Source: Enterobacter ludwigii (GTDB lineage Bacteria; Pseudomonadota; Gammaproteobacteria; Enterobacterales; Enterobacteriaceae). Taken from it: a DNA stretch of 64,000 nucleotides. Positions 22,725-34,848 of this stretch are shown piece after piece; position 1 is the first letter of the stretch, and each line of letters opens with the position of its first letter. The DNA lies in assembly GCA_900068845.1 (NCBI GenBank), contig CEFQ01000001.1, positions 128,983 through 192,982 on the forward strand, written 5' to 3'. The notes under the pieces were generated by a model. The model had not been told where the DNA came from and searched no databases. It was given only the letters and a program-made list of their open reading frames with translations. A program made the position numbers and the translations under genes.

Positions 22725-25631
22725 ATGGTTTTTACACTGGGTCAGCGCTGGATTAGTGATACGGAAAGTGAACTGGGACTGGGCACGGTTGTCGCGATTG
22801 ATACGCGTATGATCACCATGCTTTTTCCGGCAACCGGCGAAAACCGCCTGTATGCTCGAAATGATGCTCCGGTTACTCGTGTGATTTTCAATCCGGGTGA
22901 CACCATCACCAGCCATGAAGGCTGGCAGATGTGCGTCGATGAAGTCCGCAACGAAAACGAGTTAATGACTTACATCGGCACGCGTCTCGATACCGAAGAA
23001 AACGATGTGGTGATGCGTGAAGTGATGCTGGACAGCAAACTGGTGTTCAGCAAGCCACAGGATCGCTTGTTCGCCGGCCAGCTCGACCGCATGGATCGCT
23101 TTGCGCTGCGTTTTCGTGCGCGTAAATATCATAGTGAGCAATATCGTTTGCCGATCAGCGGCCTGCGCGGTATGCGCACCAATCTGATCCCGCATCAGCT
23201 GCACATCGCGCACGATGTTGGCCGTCGCCATGCGCCGCGCGTGCTGCTGGCGGACGAAGTGGGCCTGGGTAAAACCATTGAAGCCGGGATGATCATCCAG
23301 CAACAGCTGCTGGCCGGTCGCGCCGAACGCGTGCTGATTGTGGTGCCGGAAACGCTACAACATCAGTGGCTGGTGGAAATGCTGCGTCGCTTCAACCTGC
23401 GCTTTGCGCTGTTTGATGACGATCGCTACACCGAGGCGCAGCACGACAGTGATAACGCGTTTGAAACCGAGCAGCTGATAATCTGCTCGCTCGATTTTGT
23501 GCGCCGAAACAAGCAGCGTCTTGAGCTGTTGGCGGATGCCGATTGGGATCTGCTGGTAGTCGATGAAGCGCACCATCTGGCATGGAGCGAAGACGCACCG
23601 AGTCGCGAATATCAGGTTATCGAGCAGCTGGCAGAAAAAACCGCGGGCGTATTGCTGCTGACGGCAACACCAGAGCAGCTGGGATTAGAGAGCCACTTTG
23701 CGCGTCTGCGCCTGCTCGATCCCAATCGTTTCCACGATTTCGGCCAGTTTGTTGAAGAACAGCAACATTATCGTCCGGTGGCCGATGCGGTGAGTTCGCT
23801 GCTAGCCGATCATGCCATCAGCAAAGATGAAATGAACCTGATTAACGATCTGATCGGCGAACAAGATATTGAGCCGCTGCTGCAAGTGGCTAACAGCGAT
23901 CGCGACGGCAAAGAAGACGCGCGTAAAGAGCTGGTCTCAATGCTGATGGATCGCCACGGCACCAGCCGCGTGCTGTTCCGTAACACGCGTAACGGCGTAA
24001 AAGGCTTCCCTAAACGCGAGTTGCATCAGATTCGTTTGCCCCTGCCCGCGCAGTATCAAACCGCCATCAAAGTCTCCGGCATCATGGGCACGCGCAAAAG
24101 CGCAGAAGAGCGCGCGCGAGACATGCTGTATCCGGAGCAGATTTATCAGGAGTTTGAAGGCGATAGCGGCACATGGTGGAACTTTGATCCGCGCGTTGAA
24201 TGGCTAATGGGTTACCTCACCAGTAACCGCAAAGAGAAAGTGTTAGTGATCTGCGCCAAAGCGGCCACCGCGCTGCAGTTGGAGCAAGTCCTGCGTGAAC
24301 GCGAAGGCATTCGCGCCGCCGTGTTCCACGAAGGTTTATCGATTATCGAACGCGACCGCGCTGCGGCTTTCTTCGCCTCCGAAGAGGATGGCGCACAGGT
24401 GTTACTGTGCTCGGAAATCGGTTCTGAAGGCCGTAACTTCCAGTTCGCCAGCCGTTTGGTGATGTTCGATCTGCCGTTCAACCCGGATCTGCTGGAGCAA
24501 CGTATCGGTCGTCTCGATCGTATCGGTCAGATGCATGACATCCAGATTCTGGTGCCGTGGCTGGAAAAAACCGCGCAGGCGGTGCTACTGCGCTGGTATC
24601 ACGAAGGGCTGGATGCGTTTGAGTATACTTGCCCAACCGGCCGCGCCATTTATGACAAAGAGTACAATCAGCTGATTGAATACCTCGCCGCGCCGGAAAA
24701 TCCGCAGGGGCTGGATGAATTCATCACGGAAAGCCGCAAGCAGCATGATGCGCTGAAGTCACAGCTGGAACAGGGCCGCGATCGCTTGCTGGAACTTAAT
24801 TCCAATGGCGGTGAAGCGGCACAGGCGCTGGCGAATGCCATCGGTGAGCAGGATAACGATACCGATCTGGTTAACTTTGCGTTGAATCTGTTCGATATCG
24901 TCGGTATTAATCAGGAAGACCGCAGCGATAGCCTGATTGTGCTGACACCATCCGATCACATGCTGGTGCCGGATTTCCCGGGCCTGCCGGAAGAGGGTTG
25001 CACCGTGACCTTTAACCGCAACCAGGCGCTGTCGCGCGAAGATACCCAGTTTATTACCTGGGAACATCCGCTGATCCTCAACGGACTCGACCTGATTCTT
25101 ACGGGTGATACCGGCAGCTGTGCGCTGTCGCTGCTGAAGAACAAAGCGCTGCCGGTGGGTACGCTGCTGGTCGAGATGATCTATGTGGTTGAAGCGCAAG
25201 CGCCGAAAAGCCTGCAGCTCACTCGCTTCCTGCCGCCAACGCCAGTGCGTTTGCTGATGGATCGTGCCGGCAATAATCTGGCGGGCAAGGTCGAGTTTGA
25301 AAGCTTCAACCGTCAGTTGAATGCGGTGAATCGCCATACCGGCAGCAAGCTGGTGAATGCGGTGCAGCAAGATGTGCATGAGATTCTGACCCAGGCGGAG
25401 AAAGTCATCGTACCGGAAGCGCAGGCGATTATTGCGGCGGCGAAAGTGGAAGCCGAAGAGAAACTCGGTGCTGAACTGTCACGTCTCGAAGCGCTGCGCG
25501 CCGTTAACCCTAACATCCGTGATGATGAGGTTGAAGCGCTGGAAAGCAATCGCACACAAGTATTGGAAAGCCTGGGCGATGCGGGCTGGCGTCTGGATGC
25601 ACTGCGCCTGATCGTGGTCACACACCAATAA
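22725..25631 (+). CDS. rapA: RNA polymerase-associated ATPase RapA (HepA)
   Basis: Swi2/Snf2-type ATPase that binds RNA polymerase and helps recycle it after termination. The 968 residues match E. coli. The order is an N-terminal tandem Tudor-like region ([18 protein letters not shown]), helicase lobe 1 with Walker A ([14 protein letters not shown]) and DEAHH, lobe 2 with [13 protein letters not shown] and [11 protein letters not shown], then a long C-terminal domain. The ribosome binding site is weak. A hairpin (CCAAAC / GTTTGG at 22642-22657) lies in the gap after polB. Confidence 0.98.
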   Translation: MVFTLGQRWISDTESELGLGTVVAIDTRMITMLFPATGENRLYARNDAPVTRVIFNPGDTITSHEGWQMCVDEVRNENELMTYIGTRLDTEENDVVMREVMLDSKLVFSKPQDRLFAGQLDRMDRFALRFRARKYHSEQYRLPISGLRGMRTNLIPHQLHIAHDVGRRHAPRVLLADEVGLGKTIEAGMIIQQQLLAGRAERVLIVVPETLQHQWLVEMLRRFNLRFALFDDDRYTEAQHDSDNAFETEQLIICSLDFVRRNKQRLELLADADWDLLVVDEAHHLAWSEDAPSREYQVIEQLAEKTAGVLLLTATPEQLGLESHFARLRLLDPNRFHDFGQFVEEQQHYRPVADAVSSLLADHAISKDEMNLINDLIGEQDIEPLLQVANSDRDGKEDARKELVSMLMDRHGTSRVLFRNTRNGVKGFPKRELHQIRLPLPAQYQTAIKVSGIMGTRKSAEERARDMLYPEQIYQEFEGDSGTWWNFDPRVEWLMGYLTSNRKEKVLVICAKAATALQLEQVLREREGIRAAVFHEGLSIIERDRAAAFFASEEDGAQVLLCSEIGSEGRNFQFASRLVMFDLPFNPDLLEQRIGRLDRIGQMHDIQILVPWLEKTAQAVLLRWYHEGLDAFEYTCPTGRAIYDKEYNQLIEYLAAPENPQGLDEFITESRKQHDALKSQLEQGRDRLLELNSNGGEAAQALANAIGEQDNDTDLVNFALNLFDIVGINQEDRSDSLIVLTPSDHMLVPDFPGLPEEGCTVTFNRNQALSREDTQFITWEHPLILNGLDLILTGDTGSCALSLLKNKALPVGTLLVEMIYVVEAQAPKSLQLTRFLPPTPVRLLMDRAGNNLAGKVEFESFNRQLNAVNRHTGSKLVNAVQQDVHEILTQAEKVIVPEAQAIIAAAKVEAEEKLGAELSRLEALRAVNPNIRDDEVEALESNRTQVLESLGDAGWRLDALRLIVVTHQ

Positions 25632-25650
25632 TGTTCAGGACCACCATGCC

Positions 25651-26310
25651 ATGCTAATGGAAGCCTACAATCCGCCGCTCGAACCCTGGCTGCATATTCT
25701 GTACCAGGACGAGCACATTATGGTGGTGAATAAACCGAGCGGGTTGCTGTCGGTGCCGGGCCGTCTGGAGGAGCATAAGGATAGCGTGATGACGCGCATC
25801 CAGCGTGATTTCCCGCAGGCGGAATCGGTGCACCGTCTCGATATGGCAACCAGCGGCGTGATTATCGTGGCCTTGAATAAAGCGGCTGAGCGTGAGCTGA
25901 AGCGCCAGTTCCGTGAGCGTGAGCCCTCCAAGTATTATGTGGCGCGCGTTTGGGGACATCCAGCGGCAGAGGAAGGTTTGATCGATTTGCCGCTGATTTG
26001 CGACTGGCCGAATCGGCCTAAGCAGATGGTGTGTTTCGAGAACGGCAAGGCGGCGCAAACCGAGTATCAGGTGCTGGAGTATGAAACGACGAACAGCGCG
26101 CGCGTAAAACTTAAGCCGATTACCGGCCGTTCACACCAGTTGCGCGTGCATCTGCTGGCGTTGGGGCATCCGATTCTTGGCGACCGCTTTTATGCGCATG
26201 AAGAGGCGCTAGCGATGGCACCGCGTTTGCAGCTGCATGCCGAGTCGCTGACGATTACGCATCCGGCGTTTGGTAACAGCATGACGTTTAGGCAGCCAGC
26301 GGATTTTTAA
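25651..26310 (+). CDS. rluA: Dual-specificity rRNA/tRNA pseudouridine synthase RluA
   Basis: Isomerises U746 of 23S rRNA and U32 of several tRNAs. The 219 residues carry the catalytic aspartate motif HRLDMATSG and the family stretches NKPSGLLSVPGR and KPITGRSHQLRVH. An alternative ATG two codons later is equally possible. The gene follows rapA by 19 bases and is probably co-transcribed. The palindromic element starts 30 bases after the stop codon. Confidence 0.97.
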   Translation: MLMEAYNPPLEPWLHILYQDEHIMVVNKPSGLLSVPGRLEEHKDSVMTRIQRDFPQAESVHRLDMATSGVIIVALNKAAERELKRQFREREPSKYYVARVWGHPAAEEGLIDLPLICDWPNRPKQMVCFENGKAAQTEYQVLEYETTNSARVKLKPITGRSHQLRVHLLALGHPILGDRFYAHEEALAMAPRLQLHAESLTITHPAFGNSMTFRQPADF

Positions 26311-26340
26311 CGTTGGAGCTGGCTACCTCAGATCGTGCTG

Positions 26341-26463
26341 GCTGCCCCCCACCTCGCTCCTCCCCCACGAGTGGGGGAGGAAGATGCTGCCATATGTGAT
26401 TTGTGAAGTAGCATGTGGCCGCGTCTCCTTCCCCCATTTATGCGGGAAGGCCGGGATGGGGGA
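26341..26463 (+). repeat. 123-bp palindromic intergenic element, copy A
   Basis: This segment is about 85% identical, without gaps, to the inverted copy at 59233-59355. It has four parts. An outer C-rich/G-rich pair closes the element. Hairpin L is TCCTCCCCCA / TGGGGGAGGA with a 4-base loop. A central 15-base stem begins AGATGCTGCC and is closed by GGCCGCGTCT. Hairpin R is CCTTCCCCCAT / ATGCGGGAAGG with one mismatch. The element fills the gap between the convergent rluA and djlA and may act as a terminator for both. It codes for nothing recognisable and has no features of ERIC or tRNA. Confidence 0.85.
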
Positions 26464-26474
26464 CACCGATAAGG

Positions 26475-27284
26475 TTATTTAAACCCCTTCTCCTTACGAA
26501 TCAAATCGTAAGCGGCCTGAATCTCCTGCGCCTTCTGCTTCGCCATCTCCATCATCTCCGGCGGTAATCCTTTCGCCACCAGCTTGTCTGGATGATGCTC
26601 GCTCATCAGTTTGCGATAAGCGCGCTTGATGGTGGTGCCATCATCGCTGCTTTTTACGCCCAGCACGCTGCAGGCATCTTCCAGCGTTGGACCGCGTTGC
26701 GCCTGCTGATACGCACCACCGTGTGAAGAGCCGCCGCCAAACTGCTGACCGCCCTCCATCATGCGCAAGAACTGATCGAACTGCGCCCGCGAAATGCCCA
26801 GCTCTTCGGCAATCACATACAGTACCTGCCGTTCGTTAGGATGCAGCGAACCATCGGCGAAGGCGGCCTGAATTTGGATTTCCAGAAACATCCGAATCAG
26901 ATCGAAACGACCAAAGCAGGCGCTGCGCAATTCGCGTAGTTTACTGCGCAGCGGATAGTCGCTTTGCTTCCCTTCGCGAAACGCACGCTGCGCAGCGGTA
27001 CGCGCATTGCCGTGCAGCTGCATGCGATCCATAAATAAGGAGGCAATCTGAATATCCGCTTCGGTGACGCGCCCTTTTGACTTGGTCAAATGGCCCATCA
27101 CCTGGAATGTCGTACTGAAAAACAGCGTTTGACGCGCTTGGTTGTTGGCGAAATAGCCCTGTCCTTTTACGCTGCGCACTTTGTCAAACATGTGACCAAT
27201 GATCAGACCCAGTACAATGCCCCAAAAGCCTGCCCCGGAAACTATCCCGAGCGCCAGACCAATTACTTTTCCCCAGTAGCGCAT
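26475..27284 (-). CDS. djlA: Co-chaperone DjlA
   Basis: Membrane-anchored DnaJ-like partner of DnaK, linked to the Rcs envelope response. The 269 residues have one N-terminal membrane segment rich in glycine (about residues 6-31), a TerB-like middle domain ([23 protein letters not shown]), a glycine-rich linker ([13 protein letters not shown]) and a C-terminal J domain with the HPD motif (SEHHPDKL). It diverges from lptD. Confidence 0.96.
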   Translation of the reverse strand: MRYWGKVIGLALGIVSGAGFWGIVLGLIIGHMFDKVRSVKGQGYFANNQARQTLFFSTTFQVMGHLTKSKGRVTEADIQIASLFMDRMQLHGNARTAAQRAFREGKQSDYPLRSKLRELRSACFGRFDLIRMFLEIQIQAAFADGSLHPNERQVLYVIAEELGISRAQFDQFLRMMEGGQQFGGGSSHGGAYQQAQRGPTLEDACSVLGVKSSDDGTTIKRAYRKLMSEHHPDKLVAKGLPPEMMEMAKQKAQEIQAAYDLIRKEKGFK

Positions 27285-27466
27285 AAACTCCTCAATTCGC
27301 CATGCTTGCGGCTGAAAATTGCATTATCATACCTGTCATTTATCTCAGCGCCTAACGGCAACGCGGGCAGACAAGGATTAACACTGGCGCAACGCCGGGC
27401 AGTAAGTTAGTCTCTGACCGGATTGTCGGCATGATGCCAGTTTTCATGGAATTATCGAAACCGCGT

Positions 27467-29845
27467 ATGAAAAAACGTATACCTACCTTGCTGGCTACCA
27501 TGATTGGTGCAGCGCTTTATAGCCAGTCATCACTCGCCGACGATCTGATGTCGCAGTGCATGCTGGGCGTGCCGAGTTACAACCGCCCGCTGGTTAATGG
27601 CGATACCAACTCGCTGCCGGTCACCATCCATTCTGATTCAGCCAAAGGCAATTATCCGGATGACGCGGTGTTCACCGGGAACGTCGATGTGCAGCAGGGC
27701 AATAGCCGCCTGCGTTCCGACGAAGTGCAGCTGCATCAACGTCAGCAGGATGGGCAAACCACGCCGGTTCGTACCGTGGATGCGCTGGGTAATGTGCACT
27801 ATGACGATAATCAGGTCATCCTCAAAGGTCCGAAAGCCTGGTCGAATCTGAACACCAAAGACACCAACGTGTGGAACGGTGATTATCAGATGGTTGGCCG
27901 TCAGGGCCGCGGCGATGCCGATCAGATGAAACTGCGCGGTAATAATCGCTACACCATTCTGGAAAACGGCAGCTTTACTTCCTGCTTGCCGGGTTCCAAC
28001 AGCTGGAGCGTTGTCGGTTCCGAAGTGATTCAGGATCGCGAAGAAGAAGTTGCGGAAATCTGGAACGCCCGCTTTAAGCTCGGCAATGTGCCGGTATTTT
28101 ACAGCCCCTATCTTCAGTTGCCGATTGGCGATCGTCGCCGCTCCGGTTTCCTGATCCCGAACGCGAAATATGGCAGCAGTAACGGCTTCGAGTTTATGCT
28201 GCCGTATTACTGGAACATTGCGCCGCAAGCTGATGCCACTATCACACCTCACTACATGGAAAAACGCGGCCTGCAGTTGCAGAACGAATTCCGTTATTTG
28301 ACGGTGTTTGGCGCGGGCTTAATGGAGCTGGATTACCTGCAGTCAGATAAGCAGTACGACAACGATAAAGCGGTACGCGGCATCGCCCAGGATGACAGCT
28401 CCGATCGCTGGCTGTTCTACTGGCGTCATGCGGGCGTTTACGATCAGCATTGGCGCTTTAACGCCGACTACACCAAAGTCAGCGATCCGTATTATTTCAA
28501 CGATCTTGAGTCGAAGTACTACAGTTCCACTGATGGTTACGCTACGCAGAAGTTCAGCTTCGGCTATGCGGATACAAACTGGGACGCTACGCTTTCGAGC
28601 AAAGACTTCCAGGTCTTCGGTAACACCAGTAATAGTAACGTATACCGAGCTCAGCCTCAGCTCGATCTGAACTTTTATCAGAACGACATCGGACCATTTG
28701 ATGGGCGCGTATATGCACAGGCCGTTAAATTCACTAACGTTAACAGCCGCATGCCCGAAGCGACACGTCTGCATGTTGAGCCAACGCTGAATCTGCCGCT
28801 CTCAAATGGCTGGGCAAGCCTCGATACCGAAGCGAAATTCCTGGCGACCCATTACCAGCAAGAACATATCAATGCCTATAACAACGGAGAGATTCCAAAC
28901 GTAGCAGGTGCAAGCGGGCAACTGGATAGTTCAGTAAACCGTACCCTGCCGCAATTCAAAGTTGATGGCCGCTTAGTCTTTGATCGTGCAATGGATTGGC
29001 AGCCGGGCTACACGCAAACGCTGGAACCACGCGTTCAGTATCTTTACGTCCCGTATCGTAATCAGAGCAATATCTATCCGTACGACTCCACGCTGCTGCA
29101 AAGTGATTACACCGGCCTGTTCCGCGATCGTACTTACAGCGGCCTGGATCGCATCGCTTCGTCTAACGAAGTAGCAAGCGGTGTGACCACACGTATTTAT
29201 GATAACGATCTGGTTGAACGTTTTAACGTTTCTGTGGGTCAAATCTACTCGTTTACCCCGTCTCGTACCGGCGTAAACCAGACGAACGAAGAAGATGACA
29301 CCGGCAGCCTGGTGTGGGCCGGCGACACTTACTGGAAAATCAGCGATCGCTGGGGCGCGCGTGGCGGACTGCAATATGACACGCGCCTCGACAACGTCGC
29401 CCAGGGTAATGCGGTAGTTGAGTATCGCCAGGACGCCGATCGTATGGTGCAGCTGAGCTATCGCTATAGCAGCCCGGAATACGTCGCGCAGGCGCTGAAT
29501 AACTCTAACCTGGTGACTGACCCGATCTACAAAAACGGGATTTCACAGGTCGGCGCCACGGCCAGCTGGCCAATTGCTGATGCCTGGTCACTGGTGGGCG
29601 GTTATTACTACGATACCCGCAACAGCCGTCCGGCTGAGCAGCTGGTTGGCCTGCAGTACAGCTCGTGCTGCTATGCCATTCGTCTGGGTTACGAACGCAA
29701 GATCAACGGTTGGGAAAACAACGACAGTAAGTATGACAACCAAATCTCATTCAACATTGAGCTGCGTGGTCTGAGTTCCAATTATGGCTTAGGCACCAAT
29801 GAAATGCTGCGTCAGGGCATTATCCCTTACCAGCGCGCTTTCTGA
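27467..29845 (+). CDS. lptD: LPS-assembly outer membrane protein LptD
   Basis: Beta-barrel that, with the lipoprotein LptE, places lipopolysaccharide in the outer leaflet. Starting at [12 protein letters not shown], the 792 residues have a signal peptide (cleavage near SSLA-DD), a periplasmic beta-jellyroll and a C-terminal barrel. The four cysteines of the essential disulfides are visible in SQCML, TSCLPG and SSCCYA. An upstream in-frame ATG adds twelve residues without family support. First gene of the lptD-surA-pdxA-rsmA-apaG-apaH series. Confidence 0.97.
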   Translation: MKKRIPTLLATMIGAALYSQSSLADDLMSQCMLGVPSYNRPLVNGDTNSLPVTIHSDSAKGNYPDDAVFTGNVDVQQGNSRLRSDEVQLHQRQQDGQTTPVRTVDALGNVHYDDNQVILKGPKAWSNLNTKDTNVWNGDYQMVGRQGRGDADQMKLRGNNRYTILENGSFTSCLPGSNSWSVVGSEVIQDREEEVAEIWNARFKLGNVPVFYSPYLQLPIGDRRRSGFLIPNAKYGSSNGFEFMLPYYWNIAPQADATITPHYMEKRGLQLQNEFRYLTVFGAGLMELDYLQSDKQYDNDKAVRGIAQDDSSDRWLFYWRHAGVYDQHWRFNADYTKVSDPYYFNDLESKYYSSTDGYATQKFSFGYADTNWDATLSSKDFQVFGNTSNSNVYRAQPQLDLNFYQNDIGPFDGRVYAQAVKFTNVNSRMPEATRLHVEPTLNLPLSNGWASLDTEAKFLATHYQQEHINAYNNGEIPNVAGASGQLDSSVNRTLPQFKVDGRLVFDRAMDWQPGYTQTLEPRVQYLYVPYRNQSNIYPYDSTLLQSDYTGLFRDRTYSGLDRIASSNEVASGVTTRIYDNDLVERFNVSVGQIYSFTPSRTGVNQTNEEDDTGSLVWAGDTYWKISDRWGARGGLQYDTRLDNVAQGNAVVEYRQDADRMVQLSYRYSSPEYVAQALNNSNLVTDPIYKNGISQVGATASWPIADAWSLVGGYYYDTRNSRPAEQLVGLQYSSCCYAIRLGYERKINGWENNDSKYDNQISFNIELRGLSSNYGLGTNEMLRQGIIPYQRAF

Positions 29846-29899
29846 TGTTGTGATGTTTGACAGGCTCTCCCGCAGTGCGGAAACAACAATGGATAAAGT

Positions 29900-31195
29900 A
29901 TGAAGAACTGGAGAATGCTGATTCTTGGTGTAGCGATTACCGCTAACACTGCGTTCGCAGCCCCACAAGTGGTTGATAAAGTTGCCGCCGTCGTGAATAA
30001 CGGCGTGGTACTGGAAAGTGACGTTGATAACATGATGCGCACCGTGAAATCACAGGCGCAGCAGGCAAACCAGCAACTCCCTGATGACAAAACCTTGCGT
30101 CATCAGATTCTTGAACGCCAGGTGATGGATGCCATCATTCTGCAGATGGGCGAAAAAGCGGGCGTTCAAATCAACGATCAGCAACTGGATCAAGCTATCC
30201 AGAACATTGCCGCACAGAACCGCATGAGCCTTGACCAGCTGCGTAGCCGTCTGGCCTACGACGGTATGAACTATAACGATTACCGTGCGCAGATCCGCAA
30301 AGAGATGCTCATTTCAGAAGTGCGTAACAATGAAGTGCGTCGTCGCGTCACTATCCTGCCGCAGGAAGTGGATACGCTGGCCACGCAGGTTGGTGCACAG
30401 AATAAGCAAGGCACTGAACTGAATATCAGCCAGATTCTGCTGCCGTTGTCAGAAAATCCGACGCAACAGCAGGTTGACGATCAGGAAACACTGGCGCGCC
30501 AATTGGTTACTCAACTGAAAGGCGGAGCCGACTTCGGCAAGCTGGCGGTGACTTACTCTGCCGATCCGCAGGCGCTGAAAGGCGGCAATATGGGTTGGGG
30601 CAAAATTGAAGAGTTGCCTACGCTGTTCTCTCAAGCGTTAAGCACCGCGAAAAAAGGCGATATTGTCGGTCCAATCCGTTCTGGTGTGGGCTTCCACATC
30701 CTGAAAGTGAATGACCTGCGCGGCGAAAGCAAAAATATTTCGGTGACGGAAGTGCATGCGCGCCACATTCTGCTGAAGCCGTCCCCAATCCTCACTGACG
30801 CTCAGGCGCAAGCCAGGATCGAACAAATCGCTGCCGACATTAAAAGCGGGAAAACCACCTTTGCTGCCGCAGCTAAACAATTCTCAGATGATCCAGGTTC
30901 AGCCAATCAGGGCGGCGATCTCGGCTGGGCAGCCCCAGAGATTTATGATCCGGCGTTCCGCGATGCCTTGCTGAAATTGCAGAAAGGTCAGGTTAGCCAG
31001 CCCGTTCACTCCTCATTTGGTTGGCACTTGATTCAATTGCTGGATACGCGTCAGGTTGATAAGACCGATGCCGCGCAGAAAGAGCGCGCCTACCGTATGC
31101 TGTTCAACCGTAAATTCGCGGAAGAAGCGCAAACCTGGATGCAGGAACAGCGCGCCAGTGCTTACGTGAAAATTCTGGATAACAATGGTCAGTAA
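29900..31195 (+). CDS. surA: Periplasmic chaperone and peptidyl-prolyl isomerase SurA
   Basis: Escorts unfolded outer membrane proteins, including LptD, across the periplasm. The 431 residues start with a signal peptide ([17 protein letters not shown], then APQVVDKV), followed by an N-terminal chaperone domain and two parvulin domains around residues 175-275 and 285-385 (motifs KGGNMGWG and QGGDLGWA). The end overlaps the pdxA start by eleven bases. Confidence 0.98.
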   Translation: MKNWRMLILGVAITANTAFAAPQVVDKVAAVVNNGVVLESDVDNMMRTVKSQAQQANQQLPDDKTLRHQILERQVMDAIILQMGEKAGVQINDQQLDQAIQNIAAQNRMSLDQLRSRLAYDGMNYNDYRAQIRKEMLISEVRNNEVRRRVTILPQEVDTLATQVGAQNKQGTELNISQILLPLSENPTQQQVDDQETLARQLVTQLKGGADFGKLAVTYSADPQALKGGNMGWGKIEELPTLFSQALSTAKKGDIVGPIRSGVGFHILKVNDLRGESKNISVTEVHARHILLKPSPILTDAQAQARIEQIAADIKSGKTTFAAAAKQFSDDPGSANQGGDLGWAAPEIYDPAFRDALLKLQKGQVSQPVHSSFGWHLIQLLDTRQVDKTDAAQKERAYRMLFNRKFAEEAQTWMQEQRASAYVKILDNNGQ

Positions 31196-32177
31196 TTATC
31201 GTGTGGTGATCACGCCCGGCGAACCTGCCGGGATTGGTCCCGACCTCACCGTTCAACTGGCACAGCAAAACTGGCCGGTTGAACTGGTGGTCTGCGGCGA
31301 CGGCGAGCTTTTGCGCCGTCGCGCTGCGTTACTGGGTTTGCCGCTGTCGCTGCGCGATTATCAGCCTGGCATCGCGGCACAACCGCAGCAGGCCGGCACG
31401 CTCACGTTACTGCAAGTCGATACCGCACAGCCGGTGACCGCTGGTGAACTCAACGTGATGAACAGTCATTATGTGCTGGAAACCTTGGCGCGCGCCTGTG
31501 ATGGTTGCCTGAACGGTGAATTCGCCGCGCTGATTACCGGTCCGGTGCACAAAGGCGTGATCAACGATGCGGGCATTCCGTTTACCGGTCATACCGAGTT
31601 TTTTGCCGATCGCGCCGGTGGCGATTTAGTGGTGATGATGCTGGCAACGGAAGAGTTGCGCGTGGCATTAGCTACCACGCATCTGCCGCTAAAGGATGTG
31701 TCTGCCGCAATTACTCGCGACACGTTGCATGAAGTGATCACCATTTTGCATCGCGACCTGCAGCAAAAGTTTGGCTTATCGAATCCTCATATCTTCGTCT
31801 GCGGCCTCAATCCGCATGCGGGCGAAAGCGGCCATATGGGCCGCGAAGAGATAGATATTATCATTCCGGCCCTCAACGAGCTGCGTCAGCAAGGCATGCA
31901 ACTCACCGGCCCCCTGCCGGCAGATACGCTGTTCCAGCCGAAATACCTGCAACATGCCGATGCGGTTCTGGCGATGTATCACGACCAGGGTTTACCGGTG
32001 CTAAAATTTCAGGGGTTTGGCCGCGCGGTAAACATTACGCTTGGCCTGCCCTTTATCCGGACTTCCGTCGACCACGGCACCGCGCTTGAATTAGCCGGTC
32101 TGGGCCAGGCAGAACCGGGCAGCTTTATCACGGCGCTTAATCTCGCCATCACTATGATCAAGAGCAGTAATGAATAA
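31185..32177 (+). CDS. pdxA: 4-hydroxythreonine-4-phosphate dehydrogenase
   Basis: NAD-dependent oxidation in the synthesis of pyridoxal phosphate. The 330 residues show [14 protein letters not shown], the metal- and substrate-binding stretches [25 protein letters not shown] and [12 protein letters not shown]. It overlaps surA by eleven and rsmA by eight bases, a sign of coupled translation. Confidence 0.98.
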   Translation: MVSNYRVVITPGEPAGIGPDLTVQLAQQNWPVELVVCGDGELLRRRAALLGLPLSLRDYQPGIAAQPQQAGTLTLLQVDTAQPVTAGELNVMNSHYVLETLARACDGCLNGEFAALITGPVHKGVINDAGIPFTGHTEFFADRAGGDLVVMMLATEELRVALATTHLPLKDVSAAITRDTLHEVITILHRDLQQKFGLSNPHIFVCGLNPHAGESGHMGREEIDIIIPALNELRQQGMQLTGPLPADTLFQPKYLQHADAVLAMYHDQGLPVLKFQGFGRAVNITLGLPFIRTSVDHGTALELAGLGQAEPGSFITALNLAITMIKSSNE

Positions 32178-32994
32178 TCGCGTCCATCAGGGGCATTACG
32201 CCCGTAAACGTTTCGGGCAAAACTTCCTGAACGATCAGTACATTATCGACAGCATTGTCTCCGCAATTCACCCACAAAAAGGTGAAGCTATTGTGGAAAT
32301 CGGCCCTGGCTTGGGTGCGTTAACCGAACCGGTAGGCGAACGCCTGGATGAGCTGACCGTTGTCGAGCTGGACCGCGACCTCGCCGCGCGTCTGCAAACG
32401 CACCCGTTCCTTGGTCCAAAGCTGACCATTTTCCAGCAGGATGCGATGACCTTCGATTTCGCTGCGCTGGCGCAGGAAAAAGGTCAGCCGCTACGCGTGT
32501 TCGGTAACCTGCCGTACAATATCTCGACGCCGCTGATGTTCCACCTTTTCAGCTATACTGGTTCGATTAAAGACATGCACTTCATGCTGCAGAAAGAAGT
32601 GGTGAATCGCTTAGTCGCGGGTCCGGGTAGCAAAGCTTATGGTCGTCTGAGCGTGATGGCGCAGTATTATTGCCAGGTCATTCCTGTGCTCGAAGTGCCA
32701 CCAGAATCGTTCACACCGGCACCGAAAGTGGATTCGGCCGTGGTGCGTTTAGTGCCGTATATGCAGCCGCAGTATCCGGTCAGCGATATTCGTCTGCTGA
32801 GCCGTATTACCACTGAAGCCTTTGGTAAACGTCGTAAAACGCTGCGCAACAGCCTCGCTCATATGTTTGCAGCTGGTGCGCTGGATCAATTGGAAATCGA
32901 TGCCTCGCTGCGTGCAGAAAATGTTTCTGTGGCGCAGTATTGCCAACTGGCCAACTGGTTGAGCAAGCATCAGGCTGAAACTCCGGAGAGTTGA
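32170..32994 (+). CDS. rsmA: 16S rRNA dimethyladenosine transferase RsmA (KsgA)
   Basis: Dimethylates A1518 and A1519 at the 3' end of 16S rRNA; loss gives kasugamycin resistance. The 274 residues carry [10 protein letters not shown], the SAM motif [12 protein letters not shown] and the catalytic NLPYNIS. The stop codon is four bases before the apaG start. Confidence 0.98.
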   Translation: MNNRVHQGHYARKRFGQNFLNDQYIIDSIVSAIHPQKGEAIVEIGPGLGALTEPVGERLDELTVVELDRDLAARLQTHPFLGPKLTIFQQDAMTFDFAALAQEKGQPLRVFGNLPYNISTPLMFHLFSYTGSIKDMHFMLQKEVVNRLVAGPGSKAYGRLSVMAQYYCQVIPVLEVPPESFTPAPKVDSAVVRLVPYMQPQYPVSDIRLLSRITTEAFGKRRKTLRNSLAHMFAAGALDQLEIDASLRAENVSVAQYCQLANWLSKHQAETPES

Positions 32995-32998
32995 GTGC

Positions 32999-33376
32999 AT
33001 GAGTGAACTGGCCCGCGTCTGTATCCATGTGCATAGTCAGTATGTGGAATCGCAATCCTTGCCCGACGAGGATCGCTACGTGTTTGCCTACACCATCACC
33101 ATTCGTAATTTGGGGCGCCGCAACGTACAGCTGCGCAGCCGCTATTGGCTGATCACTAATGGCAACGGTCGCGAGACGGAAGTGCAAGGTGAAGGTGTGG
33201 TAGGCGAACAGCCGCACATTGCTGCCGGCGGCGAGTATCAGTACACCAGCGGCGCCATTCTGGAGACGCCAATGGGCACCATGCAAGGTCACTACGTGAT
33301 GATCGATGATGCGGGCGAAGAGTTCCACGTCGAGATTCCGGTGTTCCGACTCGCGGTGCAAACCCACATTCACTAA
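32999..33376 (+). CDS. apaG: ApaG protein (DUF525)
   Basis: Small beta-sandwich protein of unknown biochemical role, co-transcribed with rsmA and apaH in enterobacteria. The 125 residues match E. coli ApaG; conserved stretches include [22 protein letters not shown] and [19 protein letters not shown]. Position between rsmA and apaH supports the name. Confidence 0.97.
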   Translation: MSELARVCIHVHSQYVESQSLPDEDRYVFAYTITIRNLGRRNVQLRSRYWLITNGNGRETEVQGEGVVGEQPHIAAGGEYQYTSGAILETPMGTMQGHYVMIDDAGEEFHVEIPVFRLAVQTHIH

Positions 33377-33425
33377 TCCTCCTCCGCCCGGCCTGTCCGG
33401 GCGGCGCGTTTTAATCGGACTGACA

Positions 33426-34295
33426 ATGAGTACATACCTGATTGGCGATATTCATGGCTGTTATGACGAGCTTCGTGCGCTGTTGGCGCAGGTTGATTTC
33501 GATCCGCAGCAAGACACCTTGTGGCTCACCGGCGATTTGGTGGCGCGCGGCCCCGGCTCGCTCGACGTACTGCGCTACGTGAAATCGCTCGGTGATTGCG
33601 TGCGCCTGGTGCTCGGCAATCACGATTTGCATTTGCTGGCGGTGTTTGCCGGTATCAGCCGCAATAAACCAAAAGATCGCCTGACGCCCCTGCTGGAAGC
33701 CGATGATGCCGATGAACTGATTAACTGGTTACGTCGTCAGCCGCTGTTGCAGGTGGATGAAGAGAAAAAGTTATTGATGGCGCACGCTGGCATCACGCCG
33801 CAGTGGGATCTGGAGACGGCGCAACTGTGTGCACGTGAAGTTGAAGCGGTGTTATCCAGCGACAGCTATCCGCTGTTTCTTGACGCCATGTACGGTGACA
33901 TGCCGAACAATTGGACACCGGAGCTGAGTGGCCTTGCACGATTACGCTTTAGCACCAATGCGCTGACGCGCATGCGCTTCTGCTTCCCGAATGGCCAGCT
34001 GGATATGATCTGCAAAGAGTCGCCTGAATCTGCCCCGCCACCGCTTAAGCCGTGGTTTAGCGTGCCGAGCAAGATCGGCAGCGATTACACGCAGATCTTT
34101 GGGCATTGGGCTTCACTGGAAGGGAAAGGCACGCCGGAACATGTGATTGGTCTGGATACCGGCTGCTGCTGGGGCGGGACCCTGACTCTGCTGCATTGGG
34201 AAACCAAACAGTATTATGTGCAGGCCTCCAATCGCGAACAGGCGATGGCCGACAGCGCGGTCAGCGCGCATCCACCGTTGAGTGATACGCCATAA
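33426..34295 (+). CDS. apaH: Symmetrical diadenosine tetraphosphatase ApaH
   Basis: Splits Ap4A into two ADP and removes Np4A caps from mRNA. Starting at [16 protein letters not shown], the 289 residues are a little longer than in E. coli (280), the excess being in the C-terminal tail. The metallophosphatase signatures [13 protein letters not shown] and GNHDLH are present. A longer frame overlapping apaG is rejected. Last gene of its series; a terminator follows. Confidence 0.97.
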   Translation: MSTYLIGDIHGCYDELRALLAQVDFDPQQDTLWLTGDLVARGPGSLDVLRYVKSLGDCVRLVLGNHDLHLLAVFAGISRNKPKDRLTPLLEADDADELINWLRRQPLLQVDEEKKLLMAHAGITPQWDLETAQLCAREVEAVLSSDSYPLFLDAMYGDMPNNWTPELSGLARLRFSTNALTRMRFCFPNGQLDMICKESPESAPPPLKPWFSVPSKIGSDYTQIFGHWASLEGKGTPEHVIGLDTGCCWGGTLTLLHWETKQYYVQASNREQAMADSAVSAHPPLSDTP

Positions 34296-34301
34296 AATAA
34301 A

Positions 34302-34329
34302 AACCCCGCAATATCAGCGGGGCTTTTTT
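34302..34329 (+). terminator. apaH/folA bidirectional terminator
   Basis: Hairpin CCCCGC / GCGGGG with a 7-base loop, preceded by an A-run and followed by CTTTTTT. It ends the apaH series and, read on the other strand, can serve folA, whose stop codon is about 37 bases away. Confidence 0.88.
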
Positions 34330-34365
34330 GCACGATAAATCGCGCTGCTACAGTTGCGTGCGATG

Positions 34366-34848
34366 TTATTTACGGCGGTCAAGAACCTCGAAGCAGTAGC
34401 TGTGGGAGTTCTGCTCATCGGCGTCGTGGAACTCGCTAAAGGTAGACTGCCACTCATCCGGTTCGTAATCCGGGAACTGCGTATCCCCTTCGACTTCCGC
34501 ATCGATATGGGTCAGATAGAGACGATCTGCGCGCGCCAGCATCTGCTCATAAACGCGCCCACCACCAATTACCATCATCTCTTCGACATCACCCGCCGCT
34601 TTCACCGCTTCTTCCAACGATGTTACCCAGGTGACGCCTTCGTGGTTGCCCGGTTGGCTGCTGACCACGATGTTCAAGCGTCCAGGAAGCGGACGGCCAA
34701 TCGATTCAAAGGTCAGACGACCCATAATCACAGGTTTATTCAAAGTATTACGTTTGAACCACGCCAAATCTGCTGGCAGGTTCCAAGGCATGGCGTTTTC
34801 CATACCAATAATGCGATCCGCTGCCAGTGCCGCGATCAGACTAATCAT
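34366..34848 (-). CDS. folA: Dihydrofolate reductase
   Basis: NADPH-dependent reduction of dihydrofolate, the target of trimethoprim. The 160 residues begin [34 protein letters not shown] with the folate-binding aspartate in PADLAWF; the NADPH-binding stretches are [16 protein letters not shown] and MVIGGGRVY. It is convergent with apaH. The 284 bases upstream, to the porin gene, should hold its promoter; I see no gene there. Confidence 0.98.
   Translation of the reverse strand: MISLIAALAADRIIGMENAMPWNLPADLAWFKRNTLNKPVIMGRLTFESIGRPLPGRLNIVVSSQPGNHEGVTWVTSLEEAVKAAGDVEEMMVIGGGRVYEQMLARADRLYLTHIDAEVEGDTQFPDYEPDEWQSTFSEFHDADEQNSHSYCFEVLDRRK

Noticed and set aside
26341..26463. ERIC element or tRNA-like gene at the 123-bp repeat
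   Set aside because: The length is near that of ERIC, but the sequence lacks the ERIC core and ends; the folded form has no tRNA consensus such as the T-loop sequence.
27360..27466. Sigma-E promoter for lptD
   Set aside because: A TCTGA is present at 27413-27417, but no GGAACTT-like element lies at the right distance, so I did not call it.
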